Source: Bacillota bacterium
Lineage (GTDB): Bacteria; Bacillota; Clostridia; Peptostreptococcales; Anaerovoracaceae
Direction: 5' to 3'
DNA: 64,000 nt
Assembly (NCBI GenBank): GCA_017459895.1
Contig: JAFUCA010000009.1
Coordinates: forward strand, 1-64,000
Each line of letters opens with the position of its first letter. Position 1 is the first letter of the stretch. The position numbers were made by a program, and so were the translations under genes. The notes under the pieces were generated by a model. The model was not told where the DNA came from. It saw only the letters and a list, made by a program, of their open reading frames with translations, and searched no databases. This document shows, piece after piece, positions 35,117 through 44,191 of the stretch.

Positions 35117-36124
35117 CTAAACCAGTATGATCAGACCGACGATGCAGCAGAGCGCGGTAAACGCCCAGAACATCGGTACGACCTGCGTTTCTTTCATTCC
35201 GCACATCTCAAAGTGATGATGGATCGGCGCCATCCGGAAGATCCGCTTTCCGTGGGTCAGTTTGAAATATCCGACCTGCATCACGACGGACAGTGCCTCG
35301 ATCACGTAGAGCAGTCCGATGATCAGCAGGAGCAGTTCCAGTTTCATGACGATGGCTGCCGCCGCAATGCCGCCGCCCAGCGCCAGCGATCCGGTGTCTC
35401 CCATGAAGATCTTCGCCGGGTTCTTGTTGAACACGAGAAATCCCAGACACCCTCCGCAAAGAGCCGCGAAAAACAGGATCCCCGGCATCGTGTCGACATC
35501 GTAGCCTGCGCCCATCGCGCTGAAGGCGATCCCGGCGATGACAAATGCAATGCACACCAGACTCGTCACACCCGCCGCAAGACCGTCCAGGCCATCGGTC
35601 AGGTTCACCGCGTTGGTCATGGCCAGAACGGCGAATACGATGAACGGAACGTACAGGATTCCGAAGTCCACATAGATGTCAAAGCCCGGGAAATAGACCT
35701 GCGATCCCTGCTCCGAAATCAGCCGGAAAAGGATCCCGAAGGCGATGGCGATGATCATCTGACAGGCGAACTTGGGTTTGACCTTGAATCCTTCGTTCTG
35801 CTTCTTAATGACCTTCAGATAGTCGTCCAGAAACCCGACGAATCCGAAGCCGACGAATACCAGCAGGATCACCAGGATTCCGCCCAGGGCATATCCCCAT
35901 GCCCCGTACATGTAAACGCTTCCCGCAAGGGCTGCGATGCAGGTGCCGATGATGATACTGATCCCGCCCATACTGGGTGTGCCGGCCTTGGCATAGTGGG
36001 ATTTCAGACCTTCCTCACGTATATTCTGTCCCGCTTTCCGTCGCAGAAAGGGAATTTCCATTTTTGTCAGGATCACAGCGATTACAAAGGCAACCGCCGC
36101 GGTGATCAGTACTGTTGCGATCAT
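35117..36124 (-). CDS. mraY: Phospho-MurNAc-pentapeptide transferase
   Basis: Integral membrane enzyme that makes lipid I. The 335-residue protein has ten predicted helices and the conserved aspartate and histidine loops: GFLDDYLKV, NLTDGLDGLAAG, FMGDTGSLALGG and MAPIHHHFEM. It ends 21 bases before murD and starts two bases after murF. Confidence 0.96.
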   Translation of the reverse strand: MIATVLITAAVAFVIAVILTKMEIPFLRRKAGQNIREEGLKSHYAKAGTPSMGGISIIIGTCIAALAGSVYMYGAWGYALGGILVILLVFVGFGFVGFLDDYLKVIKKQNEGFKVKPKFACQMIIAIAFGILFRLISEQGSQVYFPGFDIYVDFGILYVPFIVFAVLAMTNAVNLTDGLDGLAAGVTSLVCIAFVIAGIAFSAMGAGYDVDTMPGILFFAALCGGCLGFLVFNKNPAKIFMGDTGSLALGGGIAAAAIVMKLELLLLIIGLLYVIEALSVVMQVGYFKLTHGKRIFRMAPIHHHFEMCGMKETQVVPMFWAFTALCCIVGLIILV

Positions 36125-36126
36125 GG

Positions 36127-37515
36127 CTATCTCCGCTCATCCGTCAGTTCTTCTACAATTGCTTCCATCTTCATGCCCCGGGAAGCCTTGACCAGGATCA
36201 GATCTCCCGGGCTCACGTATTCGTTCTTTTTTTTCAGAAAGGCTTCCTTTGTCGGGAAATACGCCGTTTTCGTTTCCCCTCCGTCGCAGCCCTCCGCTAT
36301 GAACTTCGCCATCGGACCGACGGCGATCAGCTGGTCGATGCCGCAGCTTCTGGCAAACACCCCCACTCCGTAGTGAAGCTTGTCGCTGGTATCTCCCAGC
36401 TCGTACATTTCTCCCAGAATCGCGGTCCGCCGGCCGCTGCAGCTGCTCTGCTGCAAAACCTTGAGCGCTCCCTTCATGGAATCCGGGCTGGCATTATAGG
36501 TGTCATCCACGACCGTGATCCCGTTTCCCCGCAGCACCCGGAGCCTGCTTCCGGTCAGCCGGACCTTCGAAAGGCCGCGGGCGATCTCGTCCTCGGTCAT
36601 GCCCAGCTGCATGCCCACCGCCGCCGCCACCGCCCCGTTGAAGGCGTTATGCCGGCCGGGCACCGGGATCTGCAGGATCCGGCTGTCCTCATTGTGTTCC
36701 AGGCGGAAGCTGACGCCGTCCACGCCCCGGTCTTCGATCTGGGACAGTATGTAGTCGCTGCGTCCGTCGGTTCCCACGAAAATGCTTTCGTAATCCCCGG
36801 ATGTATTATCCCGGTTCAGGAATTCGTCGTCATAAACGAACACCATTGTACCGCCCCGGGCACCTGCGCGCAAGTGTTTTGTCACTTCCATCTTCGCCCG
36901 GAAGATCCCTTCCCGGCTGCCCAGGTTTTCCATGTGGGAAACGCCGATGTTCGTGATCACTCCGATATCCGGCTGCACGATCTGCGCCAGATGGTCGATC
37001 TCCCCGAAATGGTTCATGCCCATCTCCAGAACCACCGCCTCGCACCCCTCGTCCAGTTCGAAGATGGAGATCGGAAGTCCGATGTCGTTGTTGTAATTCT
37101 TCAGGTTTCTGCCGCAGTTAAAATGCTCGCTCAGCACATAATAGATCATGTCCCGGGTGGATGTCTTGCCCACGCTTCCTGTCACGGCGATGCGTATCGG
37201 ATCCAGCAGATCCAGATAATACTTCGCCAGCTGCCCCATGGCAGCGACGGTATCCTCCACGAGAATTGCGTTGACCTGCATATCGTCCGTCAGCGCATCC
37301 GCATCCGAAATCAGCAGATTCCGGCAGCCCTGTTCGATCACCTGCGGAATGAAGCTGTGTCCGTCCCGGTTCGGTCCCTTGATGCACACGAACATGTCTC
37401 CGGTGCCGCACTGCCGGGAATCGTGCCGCACACCGCGGATCCCGGTCTCGCCGCACGAACGTATGATTTTGCCTCCGGCTGCCTGCGCCGCCGCCTGGAT
37501 GCTGATGACTTTCAT
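36127..37515 (-). CDS. murF: UDP-MurNAc-tripeptide:D-Ala-D-Ala ligase
   Basis: Adds D-Ala-D-Ala to the cytoplasmic precursor. The 462-residue Mur ligase has the ATP loop AVTGSVGKTSTRDMIYYVL and the C-terminal NASPDSMKGALKVL. I chose ATG 37515 because AGGAGACAGCA lies directly upstream; a start 21 bases earlier lacks a ribosome site. Next in the cluster after the class B PBP. Confidence 0.95.
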   Translation of the reverse strand: MKVISIQAAAQAAGGKIIRSCGETGIRGVRHDSRQCGTGDMFVCIKGPNRDGHSFIPQVIEQGCRNLLISDADALTDDMQVNAILVEDTVAAMGQLAKYYLDLLDPIRIAVTGSVGKTSTRDMIYYVLSEHFNCGRNLKNYNNDIGLPISIFELDEGCEAVVLEMGMNHFGEIDHLAQIVQPDIGVITNIGVSHMENLGSREGIFRAKMEVTKHLRAGARGGTMVFVYDDEFLNRDNTSGDYESIFVGTDGRSDYILSQIEDRGVDGVSFRLEHNEDSRILQIPVPGRHNAFNGAVAAAVGMQLGMTEDEIARGLSKVRLTGSRLRVLRGNGITVVDDTYNASPDSMKGALKVLQQSSCSGRRTAILGEMYELGDTSDKLHYGVGVFARSCGIDQLIAVGPMAKFIAEGCDGGETKTAYFPTKEAFLKKKNEYVSPGDLILVKASRGMKMEAIVEELTDERR

Positions 37516-37545
37516 TGCTGTCTCCTTTGCTGTCAATCGTCCGGA

Positions 37546-39546
37546 TCACTGACGATACAGGTAAACCTTGGTTCCTTCTTTCACTTTCGTTCCCGGTGCC
37601 GGGTACTGCTTGATGACGATATAGTCTTCTCCGTCGTCGGCCGAATCATCCATATCGAAGTCCAGATCCATGCTCTCCAGGATTCCCGCGGCGTCGCTGA
37701 CGTTCTTGCCGATCACATCCGGCACCTGCAGCGCGTCCTCGTCCTCCTCGTCCTCCCTGGCATCCGTGGAGATATTCAGGTAGGGGAGCGATTTGCTCAG
37801 CACCTTGTTGACCGCCGGCGCTGCCGTAACGCTGCCGAACCGGACGCCTCTGGGACTGTCGACGATGATCAGGACCGCGATCTTCGGATCGTTCATGGGA
37901 GCCATCGCAATGCAGGACGAGTAGGTGTCGCTGCTGTAACCGACTCCGTTTTCTCTGGGCTTGTTCGCCGTTCCTGTCTTCGCGCCCACGCGGTAGCCCT
38001 TGACGCCGGCTGCCGCCGCACCGCCGCCTTCGGAGGCGACGTACTCCATGATATCGCAGACCGTTCTCGCGGTTTTTTTGGAAACGGTCCGGCGAACGAA
38101 CTGCGGCTCAAACTCCTTGACGGTATTTCCGTCGGCATCGGTCATCGCCTTGACCAGCCGCGGCTTCATCAGCTTCCCCTCGTTGCCCAGGGAGCAGACC
38201 GCTGTGATCAGCTGAATGGGCGTCACCGCCACACCCTGACCGAAGCCGATGGTCGCAAGACCGATGTTCCCGGCGCTGTCCTTATCCTGCAGGATCGCCG
38301 TCGTCTCTCCCGGGAAATCGATGCCGGTTTTCTGGGTGATCCCGAATACGTCCAGATAATCATAGAAGGTGCTGATTCCGATCTTAAGGGCGATCTTCAT
38401 GAAGACCGGGTTGCAGGAATTGCTGACCGCTTCCTTCAGCGTCTCCGTTCCGTGGGAATTCGGGTATGCCCAGCACTGAATGAACCGTCCGTCGACCTTG
38501 TAGCCGCTGTTGCACTTGTATTTCTTCTTCGTGTTGGTAACGTTCTCCTCCAGGGCCGTGGACGTCGTGATCAGCTTGAACGTGGATCCCGGCTCGTATA
38601 CGTCACAGATCAGTGAGTTTCTCCACATATCCGACAGATAATCCGACTGCTCCGCATCGCTCATCTCCTCGAAAGCCTTCTTGTCCTTCTTGTCGGTGGG
38701 GACCATTGGGTCGTTCAGGTCGAAGGACGGGCTCTGCGCCATGGCCATGATGTCCCCCGTCTCCACATTCATCACGATACCCAGAGCTCTCTTGGCCTTG
38801 CAGCGTTTGACCGCGTTCGCCAGCGCTTCCTCCAGATAATGCTGAACCACGTGATCCAGTGTCGTTACGATGTTGTACCCGTCCTTCGCCTTGTAGTACC
38901 GTTCCTCATCATACGTTGTCGTCAGCTGCCGGCCGCCGGTATCGGTATAGCTGATCCAGCGTCCGGAAATGCCGCTGAGAAATGTGTTGTACTGCAGCTC
39001 CAGTCCGGACAGTCCCTGGTTGTCGATGTTGACCGATCCGATCACGTGGGCCGCGCTCTCTCCCAGCGGATAGCTTCGTTTGGTATCCTCGACGATCTCA
39101 ATGCCCTTCGCCTTGGAATTCCTGATCCGGTCGGCGGCTTCCTTGTCCAGGCCTCTGGCCACGCAGACCAGTTTGTCTCCCGAATTCAGGATCCGGGTGA
39201 TCTTCGGCTTCGGAACATCGGTATTCGCTGCGATGACCCCTGCGGTTTCCGCCATGTTGGCGCTGATCTCCGCCCCGGTCTCTCCGATCTTCACGTTATC
39301 CGGGCGGACCCAGATGGAATAGCAGGTGATGCTGACCGCCAGTTCCTCTCCGTTGGCATCGTAAATAACACCGCGCTCCGCCTTCAGCGTCTGGTCCTTG
39401 GTCTGCTGCTGCACCGCTCTCGCCGAGTACTCCTCTCCCTTGACGATCTGGATCCAGCCGACGCGGAAGAGCAGAAGCAGCATAACAGCAAATACGAGTA
39501 TCACGATGATAATCAGGTTTCTCTTGCTCCTGGCTGATATCGACAT
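37546..39546 (-). CDS. Class B penicillin-binding protein (FtsI/SpoVD-like)
   Basis: Transpeptidase of 666 residues. It has a short cytoplasmic start, one membrane helix (about 11-30), a PBP dimerisation domain and a catalytic domain with the motifs STxK (EPGSTFKLITTS), SxN (SNSC) and KTG (GAKTGTA). The last 60 residues form a PASTA-like domain (VPDVIGKNVSDAAGILESMD). The PASTA tail is typical of SpoVD and of Gram-positive FtsI (Pbp2B). With only one such gene in the cluster, a vegetative division role is likely. Confidence 0.93.
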   Translation of the reverse strand: MSISARSKRNLIIIVILVFAVMLLLLFRVGWIQIVKGEEYSARAVQQQTKDQTLKAERGVIYDANGEELAVSITCYSIWVRPDNVKIGETGAEISANMAETAGVIAANTDVPKPKITRILNSGDKLVCVARGLDKEAADRIRNSKAKGIEIVEDTKRSYPLGESAAHVIGSVNIDNQGLSGLELQYNTFLSGISGRWISYTDTGGRQLTTTYDEERYYKAKDGYNIVTTLDHVVQHYLEEALANAVKRCKAKRALGIVMNVETGDIMAMAQSPSFDLNDPMVPTDKKDKKAFEEMSDAEQSDYLSDMWRNSLICDVYEPGSTFKLITTSTALEENVTNTKKKYKCNSGYKVDGRFIQCWAYPNSHGTETLKEAVSNSCNPVFMKIALKIGISTFYDYLDVFGITQKTGIDFPGETTAILQDKDSAGNIGLATIGFGQGVAVTPIQLITAVCSLGNEGKLMKPRLVKAMTDADGNTVKEFEPQFVRRTVSKKTARTVCDIMEYVASEGGGAAAAGVKGYRVGAKTGTANKPRENGVGYSSDTYSSCIAMAPMNDPKIAVLIIVDSPRGVRFGSVTAAPAVNKVLSKSLPYLNISTDAREDEEDEDALQVPDVIGKNVSDAAGILESMDLDFDMDDSADDGEDYIVIKQYPAPGTKVKEGTKVYLYRQ

Positions 39547-39570
39547 TGTTTCCTTCCCTTATAAAGCAAT

Positions 39571-39599
39571 CCCGGACATAGATCCATACAACGTCCGGG
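39571..39599 (-). other. Hairpin between ftsL and the class B PBP gene
   Basis: CCCGGAC and GTCCGGG arms, 15 bases apart, lie in the only sizeable gap of the early dcw cluster. No T-run follows, so it may adjust expression or mRNA stability and is not a clear terminator. Confidence 0.4.
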
Positions 39600-39619
39600 G
39601 TGCTTCGAGTTTTGATTGT

Positions 39620-40081
39620 TTATTGATAAGCTTTTGCTTTCAGTACATCCGCAAATCCTGCCGGGGGGATATCGCCGTTTGTGATATAAACACATTTCTC
39701 GGTGTCAGCGGGAACCATGCCCAGCTCCTTCTTCGCTTTATCCTCAACGTATCCAACGCCGTTCATCGTCGTTTCACTGGACTGCAGGTTCTTGATATCA
39801 TCCCAAAGCAGGCTGTTTTCCCTCTGGACCTGGTTAATATCGTACCGGATCGATGCAGCGTAGGCGGTCATGACGATGAACAGGATCATGGTCATGACGA
39901 CCGCCAGAAGCAGGATCAGAATCGCTCTTCGGTCTCTGCCGGCAAAGAGTTCGATTCCGGCCGCCTGTATCGATGCCTGCCGTCTCCTCTCTCTGTGTTC
40001 TCTGCTTTCCTGAGGCTTCATGTCCAGGCCATATTTCTGATATTGCTCTTGGTACTGATACCATTGCTCAGGTGCAATCAT
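39620..40081 (-). CDS. ftsL: FtsL-like cell division protein
   Basis: A 153-residue bitopic protein with a basic cytoplasmic N-terminus, one membrane helix (about residues 54-78, ILILLLAVVMTMILFIVMTA) and an extracellular coiled-coil region. Sequence conservation in FtsL is low; the call rests on topology, size and its place between rsmH and the PBP gene. It overlaps rsmH by four bases. Confidence 0.8.
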   Translation of the reverse strand: MIAPEQWYQYQEQYQKYGLDMKPQESREHRERRRQASIQAAGIELFAGRDRRAILILLLAVVMTMILFIVMTAYAASIRYDINQVQRENSLLWDDIKNLQSSETTMNGVGYVEDKAKKELGMVPADTEKCVYITNGDIPPAGFADVLKAKAYQ

Positions 40082-41022
40082 TTACCATGCCTCTTTTCTA
40101 TGATACGCAGCTTGGCACTGCGGGCTCTCGGATTTGTTTCCAGTTCCTCTTCCCCGGCTGTGATCGGCTTTCCTGTTACCTTCCTGACATCCGCGGTCCT
40201 GCCGCAGACGCACATCGGAAGATCCTTCGGACAGGTGCAGGGATCCAGCCGCGCCGCGAATGCTTCCTTCACGATCCGGTCCTCCAGGGAGTGGAACGTG
40301 ATGATGCAGAGCCTGCCTCCCGGCAGCAGCAGGTCGCAGTAGGTATCCACCGCTTCCCTCAGCTGCTCCAGCTCACTGTTGACTTCGATGCGAATCGCCT
40401 GAAAGGTGCGCTTCGCGGGATGGTGACCTTCTCGTCTGGCGGAAGCCGGAACGGCGGCCTTGATCAGCTCCGTGAGCTCCCCCGTCGTCCGGATCGGTTC
40501 CTCCGCCCGCTGCCGGACGATGAAATCCGCGATTCTGGAAGCCCATCGTTCTTCCCCGTAGGTGCGGATGATCCAGGCCAGCTGATCCCGATCGTATCCG
40601 TTGACGACATCATACGCGCTGAAGTCGTCTTCCCGGTTCATTCTCATATCCAGCGGCGCATCGTGCATATAGGAGAATCCCCGTCCGGCATTGTCCAGCT
40701 GGAACGAAGATACACCGATATCCAGAATCGCGCCGTCCAGTCCCTGAATCCGGTGTTCCTCCAGGACCTCCCGGATCCGGGTGTAGGTGCAGTGGGCGAA
40801 GACCTTGCGGCAGGGGTATTCTGCCAGACGTTTCTCTGCCGCATCCAGCGCGTCCTGATCCCGGTCGATTCCCACGAGGGTCCCTTCCGGACCGATCCGC
40901 GAAGCGATGCCCGCTGCGTGGCCGCCGCCGCCCAGAGTTCCATCCGCATAGACGCCGCCTTCCCTGATTCGAAGGCCGTCCATGCACTCTTCAAACAGCA
41001 CCGGCGTATGCTTAAAATCCAT
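40078..41022 (-). CDS. rsmH: 16S rRNA m4C1402 methyltransferase RsmH
   Basis: Methylates N4 of C1402 in 16S rRNA (also called MraW). The protein has about 314 residues, with the SAM loop YADGTLGGGGHAAGIASRIG and the C-terminal IITFHSLEDRIVK. I start at MDFKHTPVLF (41022), which has GGAG upstream and overlaps the mraZ end by 11 bases; an earlier ATG would add 23 unconserved residues. Confidence 0.95.
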   Translation of the reverse strand: MDFKHTPVLFEECMDGLRIREGGVYADGTLGGGGHAAGIASRIGPEGTLVGIDRDQDALDAAEKRLAEYPCRKVFAHCTYTRIREVLEEHRIQGLDGAILDIGVSSFQLDNAGRGFSYMHDAPLDMRMNREDDFSAYDVVNGYDRDQLAWIIRTYGEERWASRIADFIVRQRAEEPIRTTGELTELIKAAVPASARREGHHPAKRTFQAIRIEVNSELEQLREAVDTYCDLLLPGGRLCIITFHSLEDRIVKEAFAARLDPCTCPKDLPMCVCGRTADVRKVTGKPITAGEEELETNPRARSAKLRIIEKRHGK

Positions 41023-41452
41023 AGATCTCCAGTCCTTCGGCTGCTTCACTGGCATCGAGCAGTTCTCCGGTCTCCGGATCCAGCTCCGCATCCCAGTTCT
41101 CCCTGCTCCAGACCTCGATCACCCGGTTGCTTCCCACGGTGATCAGTTCCTTCGTAATGCCGGCGTATTCCTTTAACTCCTGCGGAATCGTCAGCCGGCC
41201 CTGCTTGTCGATGTCGCATTCGGCCGCGGAGGAGAAGAAGTGCCTCTTCACCCGTCTGCCGGCCGGATTGCTTGTGGGCAGCTCGTCCAGCTTATCTACG
41301 AATTTCTCCCATTCTTCAATCGTGTATATGGTCAGACACTTGTCCAGCGCTTTCGCGATGATGCATCTGCCCCGGAGTTCTTCTCTGAATCTGGCAGGTA
41401 CAATCAGCCGGTTCTTGCCGTCTATGGAATTGTTGTACTTGCCTACAAACAT
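41012..41452 (-). CDS. mraZ: Transcriptional regulator MraZ
   Basis: DNA-binding repressor of the dcw cluster, about 146 residues with two AbrB-like/SpoVT repeats (MFVGKYNNSIDGKNRLIVPA and CDIDKQGRLTIPQELKEYAG). I start at MFVGK because AAAGGAG lies six bases upstream; the ATG five codons earlier is within that ribosome site. First gene of the cluster, under a strong promoter with GTGG repeats. Confidence 0.95.
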   Translation of the reverse strand: MFVGKYNNSIDGKNRLIVPARFREELRGRCIIAKALDKCLTIYTIEEWEKFVDKLDELPTSNPAGRRVKRHFFSSAAECDIDKQGRLTIPQELKEYAGITKELITVGSNRVIEVWSRENWDAELDPETGELLDASEAAEGLEIYGF

Positions 41453-41482
41453 AGAGACTCCTTTCATTCTGATATCAACACC

Positions 41483-41556
41483 ATTCTAATCCACTACCCT
41501 CCATTTGTCAACCACTATCCTCCCCCGCTCCACCATTCTTTGACCACATCCTCCAC
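41483..41556 (-). promoter_or_regulatory. dcw promoter with GTGG repeats (probable MraZ operator)
   Basis: On the minus strand TTGACA (41511-41506), 17 bases, TAGAAT (41488-41483) forms a near-consensus promoter 30 bases before mraZ. GTGG occurs five times between 41491 and 41556, around and upstream of the -35. MraZ proteins bind short G-rich direct repeats at their own promoter, so autoregulation is likely. Confidence 0.75.
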
Positions 41557-41640
41557 CGCTTCTCATCGCGTCCGGTCTCTGTGAAACATATAAATCGGTA
41601 CGAAAATTCATCAAAAAATCCCCTCAAACATTGAAAACAC

Positions 41641-41669
41641 TTGAATGAAGGGGTTTTGCGGTGTATGAT
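41641..41669 (+). promoter_or_regulatory. Promoter of the lipoprotein-lgt pair
   Basis: TTGAAT, 17 bases, TATGAT, about 47 bases before the lipoprotein ATG at 41716. Confidence 0.65.
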
Positions 41670-41715
41670 AGGAGCGTATACTATAGCTCAGTGCGTTCGG
41701 TATGGAGGAGCACCC

Positions 41716-42198
41716 ATGAAACGTTTGGGAACACTACTGTTGATCATCTTTGTTTTTTGCACCATGCTTACCCTTGCGGGCTGCTCAACAAAGGACAGCG
41801 ACCAGGATTTTGACGGCGAATACGATATCGATGCCCTGCAGACGGAGTACGTCGATCAGCTGATGCGGGACGGCGCCGAAACCATCATCGGCACGGTGGA
41901 GATCACCGGTTCCGAGAACAACTATACGGTCACGGTTCAGGAGAAGAAGATCGTCGTCAATGAGAATTACGACGATGGATATTATATTGCCGACCGGAAC
42001 ATGGCCAATTCCTATCCTCTGGGCAGCGACCAGGGTATCGTCGCCATGGAGGACGGCACCCCCGCGGTCTGCACCACTGAGGATTTCATCAAGAACCATT
42101 CCGGGGACAGCGAATCTCTCTACACGGTCTATCTGATCGGAGATGTGGTTGAACTGATTCTGCCGCTGGATCCGCAGACGGTAGCCGGAGTCAAATAA
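41716..42198 (+). CDS. Putative lipoprotein
   Basis: A 160-residue exported lipoprotein: basic start, hydrophobic helix and the lipobox TLAGC, with the Cys near residue 24. The mature part is acidic (DQDFDGEYDIDALQTEYVDQ) with no recognised domain. The ATG at 41716 follows GGAGGAG. It is directly upstream of lgt, the enzyme that lipidates such proteins, and probably shares its transcript. Function unknown. Confidence 0.75.
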   Translation: MKRLGTLLLIIFVFCTMLTLAGCSTKDSDQDFDGEYDIDALQTEYVDQLMRDGAETIIGTVEITGSENNYTVTVQEKKIVVNENYDDGYYIADRNMANSYPLGSDQGIVAMEDGTPAVCTTEDFIKNHSGDSESLYTVYLIGDVVELILPLDPQTVAGVK

Positions 42199-42211
42199 TC
42201 CGGAGGTTTCT

Positions 42212-43015
42212 ATGCCCGTTCCAGATCCCGTTGCTTTCACTGTATTTCATATCGATATCATGTGGTACGCGATCCTGATCTCCTGCGGGATCATTCTTGC
42301 TACCGTCATCTGCTGCATCCGTTCCCCGAAGCACGGTCTGACCTCGGATCAGATCCTGAACTTCGTGATCATCTGCATTCCCGCCGGGATCATCGGCGCA
42401 CGCCTCTACTACGTTCTGTTTCACTGGGACTGGTATGCGGGAGATTTCTTTCAGATCATCAACATCCGGGCCGGCGGCCTGGCCATTCACGGCGGACTCA
42501 TCGCGGGCCTTGGCACCGCCGCGCTTCTCTGTTACTTCTGGCATGTCCGGCCTCTGAATCTTCTGGATCTGGCCGCTCCCTCCATTGCTCTCGCCCAGTC
42601 CATCGGCCGCTGGGGCAATTATTTCAATTCGGAAGCCCACGGCGGCCCTACGGATCTTCCCTGGGCGATCACCGCGGACGGTCAGTCCGTCCATCCCACG
42701 TTTCTCTACGAGTCCATCTGGTGTTTCCTGCTGTTTCTGTTTCTGCTGTGGCTGGACCGGCATGCAAAGGCTGGCGCGCCTTCCGGTCAAAATGCGCGCA
42801 AAAAAAAGCAGGCCGCAGATCCCCGCCCCGGTTTTGAGGGCCGGATCATCCTGACCTACGGAATGCTCTATTCTCTGGAACGCTTCTTCGTGGAAGCCCT
42901 GCGCACCGACAGCCTGATGATCGGCCCCTTCAAACAGGCCCAGGTCATCAGCCTGGTCATCTTTCTTGTGTGCGCCGCCTGCTACCTCGCGCTGCGCCGG
43001 CGTCTTACACGTTGA
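42212..43015 (+). CDS. lgt: Prolipoprotein diacylglyceryl transferase
   Basis: Membrane enzyme that moves diacylglycerol from phosphatidylglycerol to the lipobox Cys of prolipoproteins. The 267-residue protein has seven hydrophobic segments, the conserved SIGRWGNYFNSEAHGG (about 130-145) and IGARLYYVLFHW. A charged linker (AKAGAPSGQNARKKKQA, about 190-207) inserted before the last helices includes a copy of the 11-mer GCAAAGGCTGG. Its 3' end overlaps convergent ychF by 11 bases. Confidence 0.93.
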   Translation: MPVPDPVAFTVFHIDIMWYAILISCGIILATVICCIRSPKHGLTSDQILNFVIICIPAGIIGARLYYVLFHWDWYAGDFFQIINIRAGGLAIHGGLIAGLGTAALLCYFWHVRPLNLLDLAAPSIALAQSIGRWGNYFNSEAHGGPTDLPWAITADGQSVHPTFLYESIWCFLLFLFLLWLDRHAKAGAPSGQNARKKKQAADPRPGFEGRIILTYGMLYSLERFFVEALRTDSLMIGPFKQAQVISLVIFLVCAACYLALRRRLTR

Positions 43016-44096
43016 ACAGGAAGTGACAGATGTCCCCGTCCTTGACCTCATAATCCTTACCCTCGGAGCGCAGCCATCCGTGCTCCTTGGCGGTGGACAG
43101 TTTCCCGCCGGCTTCCATCAGCTTATCGTAGGCGATGGTCTCGGAACGGATGAAGCCCTTCTCGAAATCGGTATGGATCTTGCCGGCAGCCTGAGGTGCC
43201 AGGGTGCCCCGCTTGATGGTCCAGGCCCGGGTCTCATCCTCGCCGGTGGTGATAAAGGAGATCAGGTCCAGCAGCGCATACGAAGATTTGATCAGCTTTT
43301 CCAGACCGGCCTCCTCGATGCCCAGCTCCTCCAGGAACATTTCCCGTTCGTCATCCTCCAGCTCCGACAGCTCCGCTTCTACCTTCGCGCAGATGACCAC
43401 CACCTGGGAGCCTTCCGCCTCGGCGTACTCCCGGACCGCCTGCACGTACTCGTTATCCTCACCGGCCGCGTCCTCCTCGGAGACGTTGGCCGCGTAGATC
43501 ACGGGCTTATAGCTCAGCAGGTCCAGACTTTTCACGAAAGCCGCTTCCTCATCCTCCAGCTCCATTGCCCGGGCAGAGGTCCCGTCCTCGATGAAGGCCG
43601 CTACCCGCTGCAGCAGATCCAGCTCCTTCTGCAGGGACTTGTCGCCCTTGAGGTTCTTCTGGGTCTTCTGGATGCGGCGCTCCAGCACCTCCATATCGGA
43701 GAGGATCAGTTCCATGTTGATGGTCTCGATATCGGAGATCGGATCGATCCTGCCGTCCACATGCACCACATTGCCGTCCTCGAAGCAGCGCACCACGTGC
43801 ACGATGGCCTCCACCTCCCGGATGTGCCCCAGGAACTTGTTGCCCAGGCCCTCACCCTTGCTGGCGCCCTTGACCAGTCCCGCGATGTCGCAGAACTCGA
43901 TGGTGGTGTAGATGGTCTTCTTAGAGTTATATATTTCGGAGAGCTTCGTCACCCGTTCGTCCGGTACGGTCACCACGCCCACGTTGGGCTCGATGGTGCA
44001 GAAGGGGTAATTCGCCGCCTCCGCTCCGGCCTTGGTGATGGCGTTGAACAGCGTGCTTTTGCCGACATTCGGCAGTCCTACAATTCCGAGTTTCAT
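43005..44096 (-). CDS. ychF: Ribosome-binding ATPase/GTPase YchF
   Basis: Obg-family P-loop protein of 363 residues. The N-terminal domain has GLPNVGKSTLFNAITKAGAE and the G4 variant NVSEED, which in this family favours ATP over GTP. A coiled coil and a C-terminal TGS domain (RAWTIKRGTLAPQAAGKIH) follow. It binds ribosomes and is linked to stress responses. Single gene between lgt and a two-component system. Confidence 0.95.
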   Translation of the reverse strand: MKLGIVGLPNVGKSTLFNAITKAGAEAANYPFCTIEPNVGVVTVPDERVTKLSEIYNSKKTIYTTIEFCDIAGLVKGASKGEGLGNKFLGHIREVEAIVHVVRCFEDGNVVHVDGRIDPISDIETINMELILSDMEVLERRIQKTQKNLKGDKSLQKELDLLQRVAAFIEDGTSARAMELEDEEAAFVKSLDLLSYKPVIYAANVSEEDAAGEDNEYVQAVREYAEAEGSQVVVICAKVEAELSELEDDEREMFLEELGIEEAGLEKLIKSSYALLDLISFITTGEDETRAWTIKRGTLAPQAAGKIHTDFEKGFIRSETIAYDKLMEAGGKLSTAKEHGWLRSEGKDYEVKDGDICHFLFNV

Positions 44097-44191
44097 ATAT
44101 CTTCACATCTCCTTTGATCTTGATATCGTCTGCTCGATTTATTGTACTTGATTCGCCCGCTAAAATCAATGCTTTGAAATCATGTGCCGCA

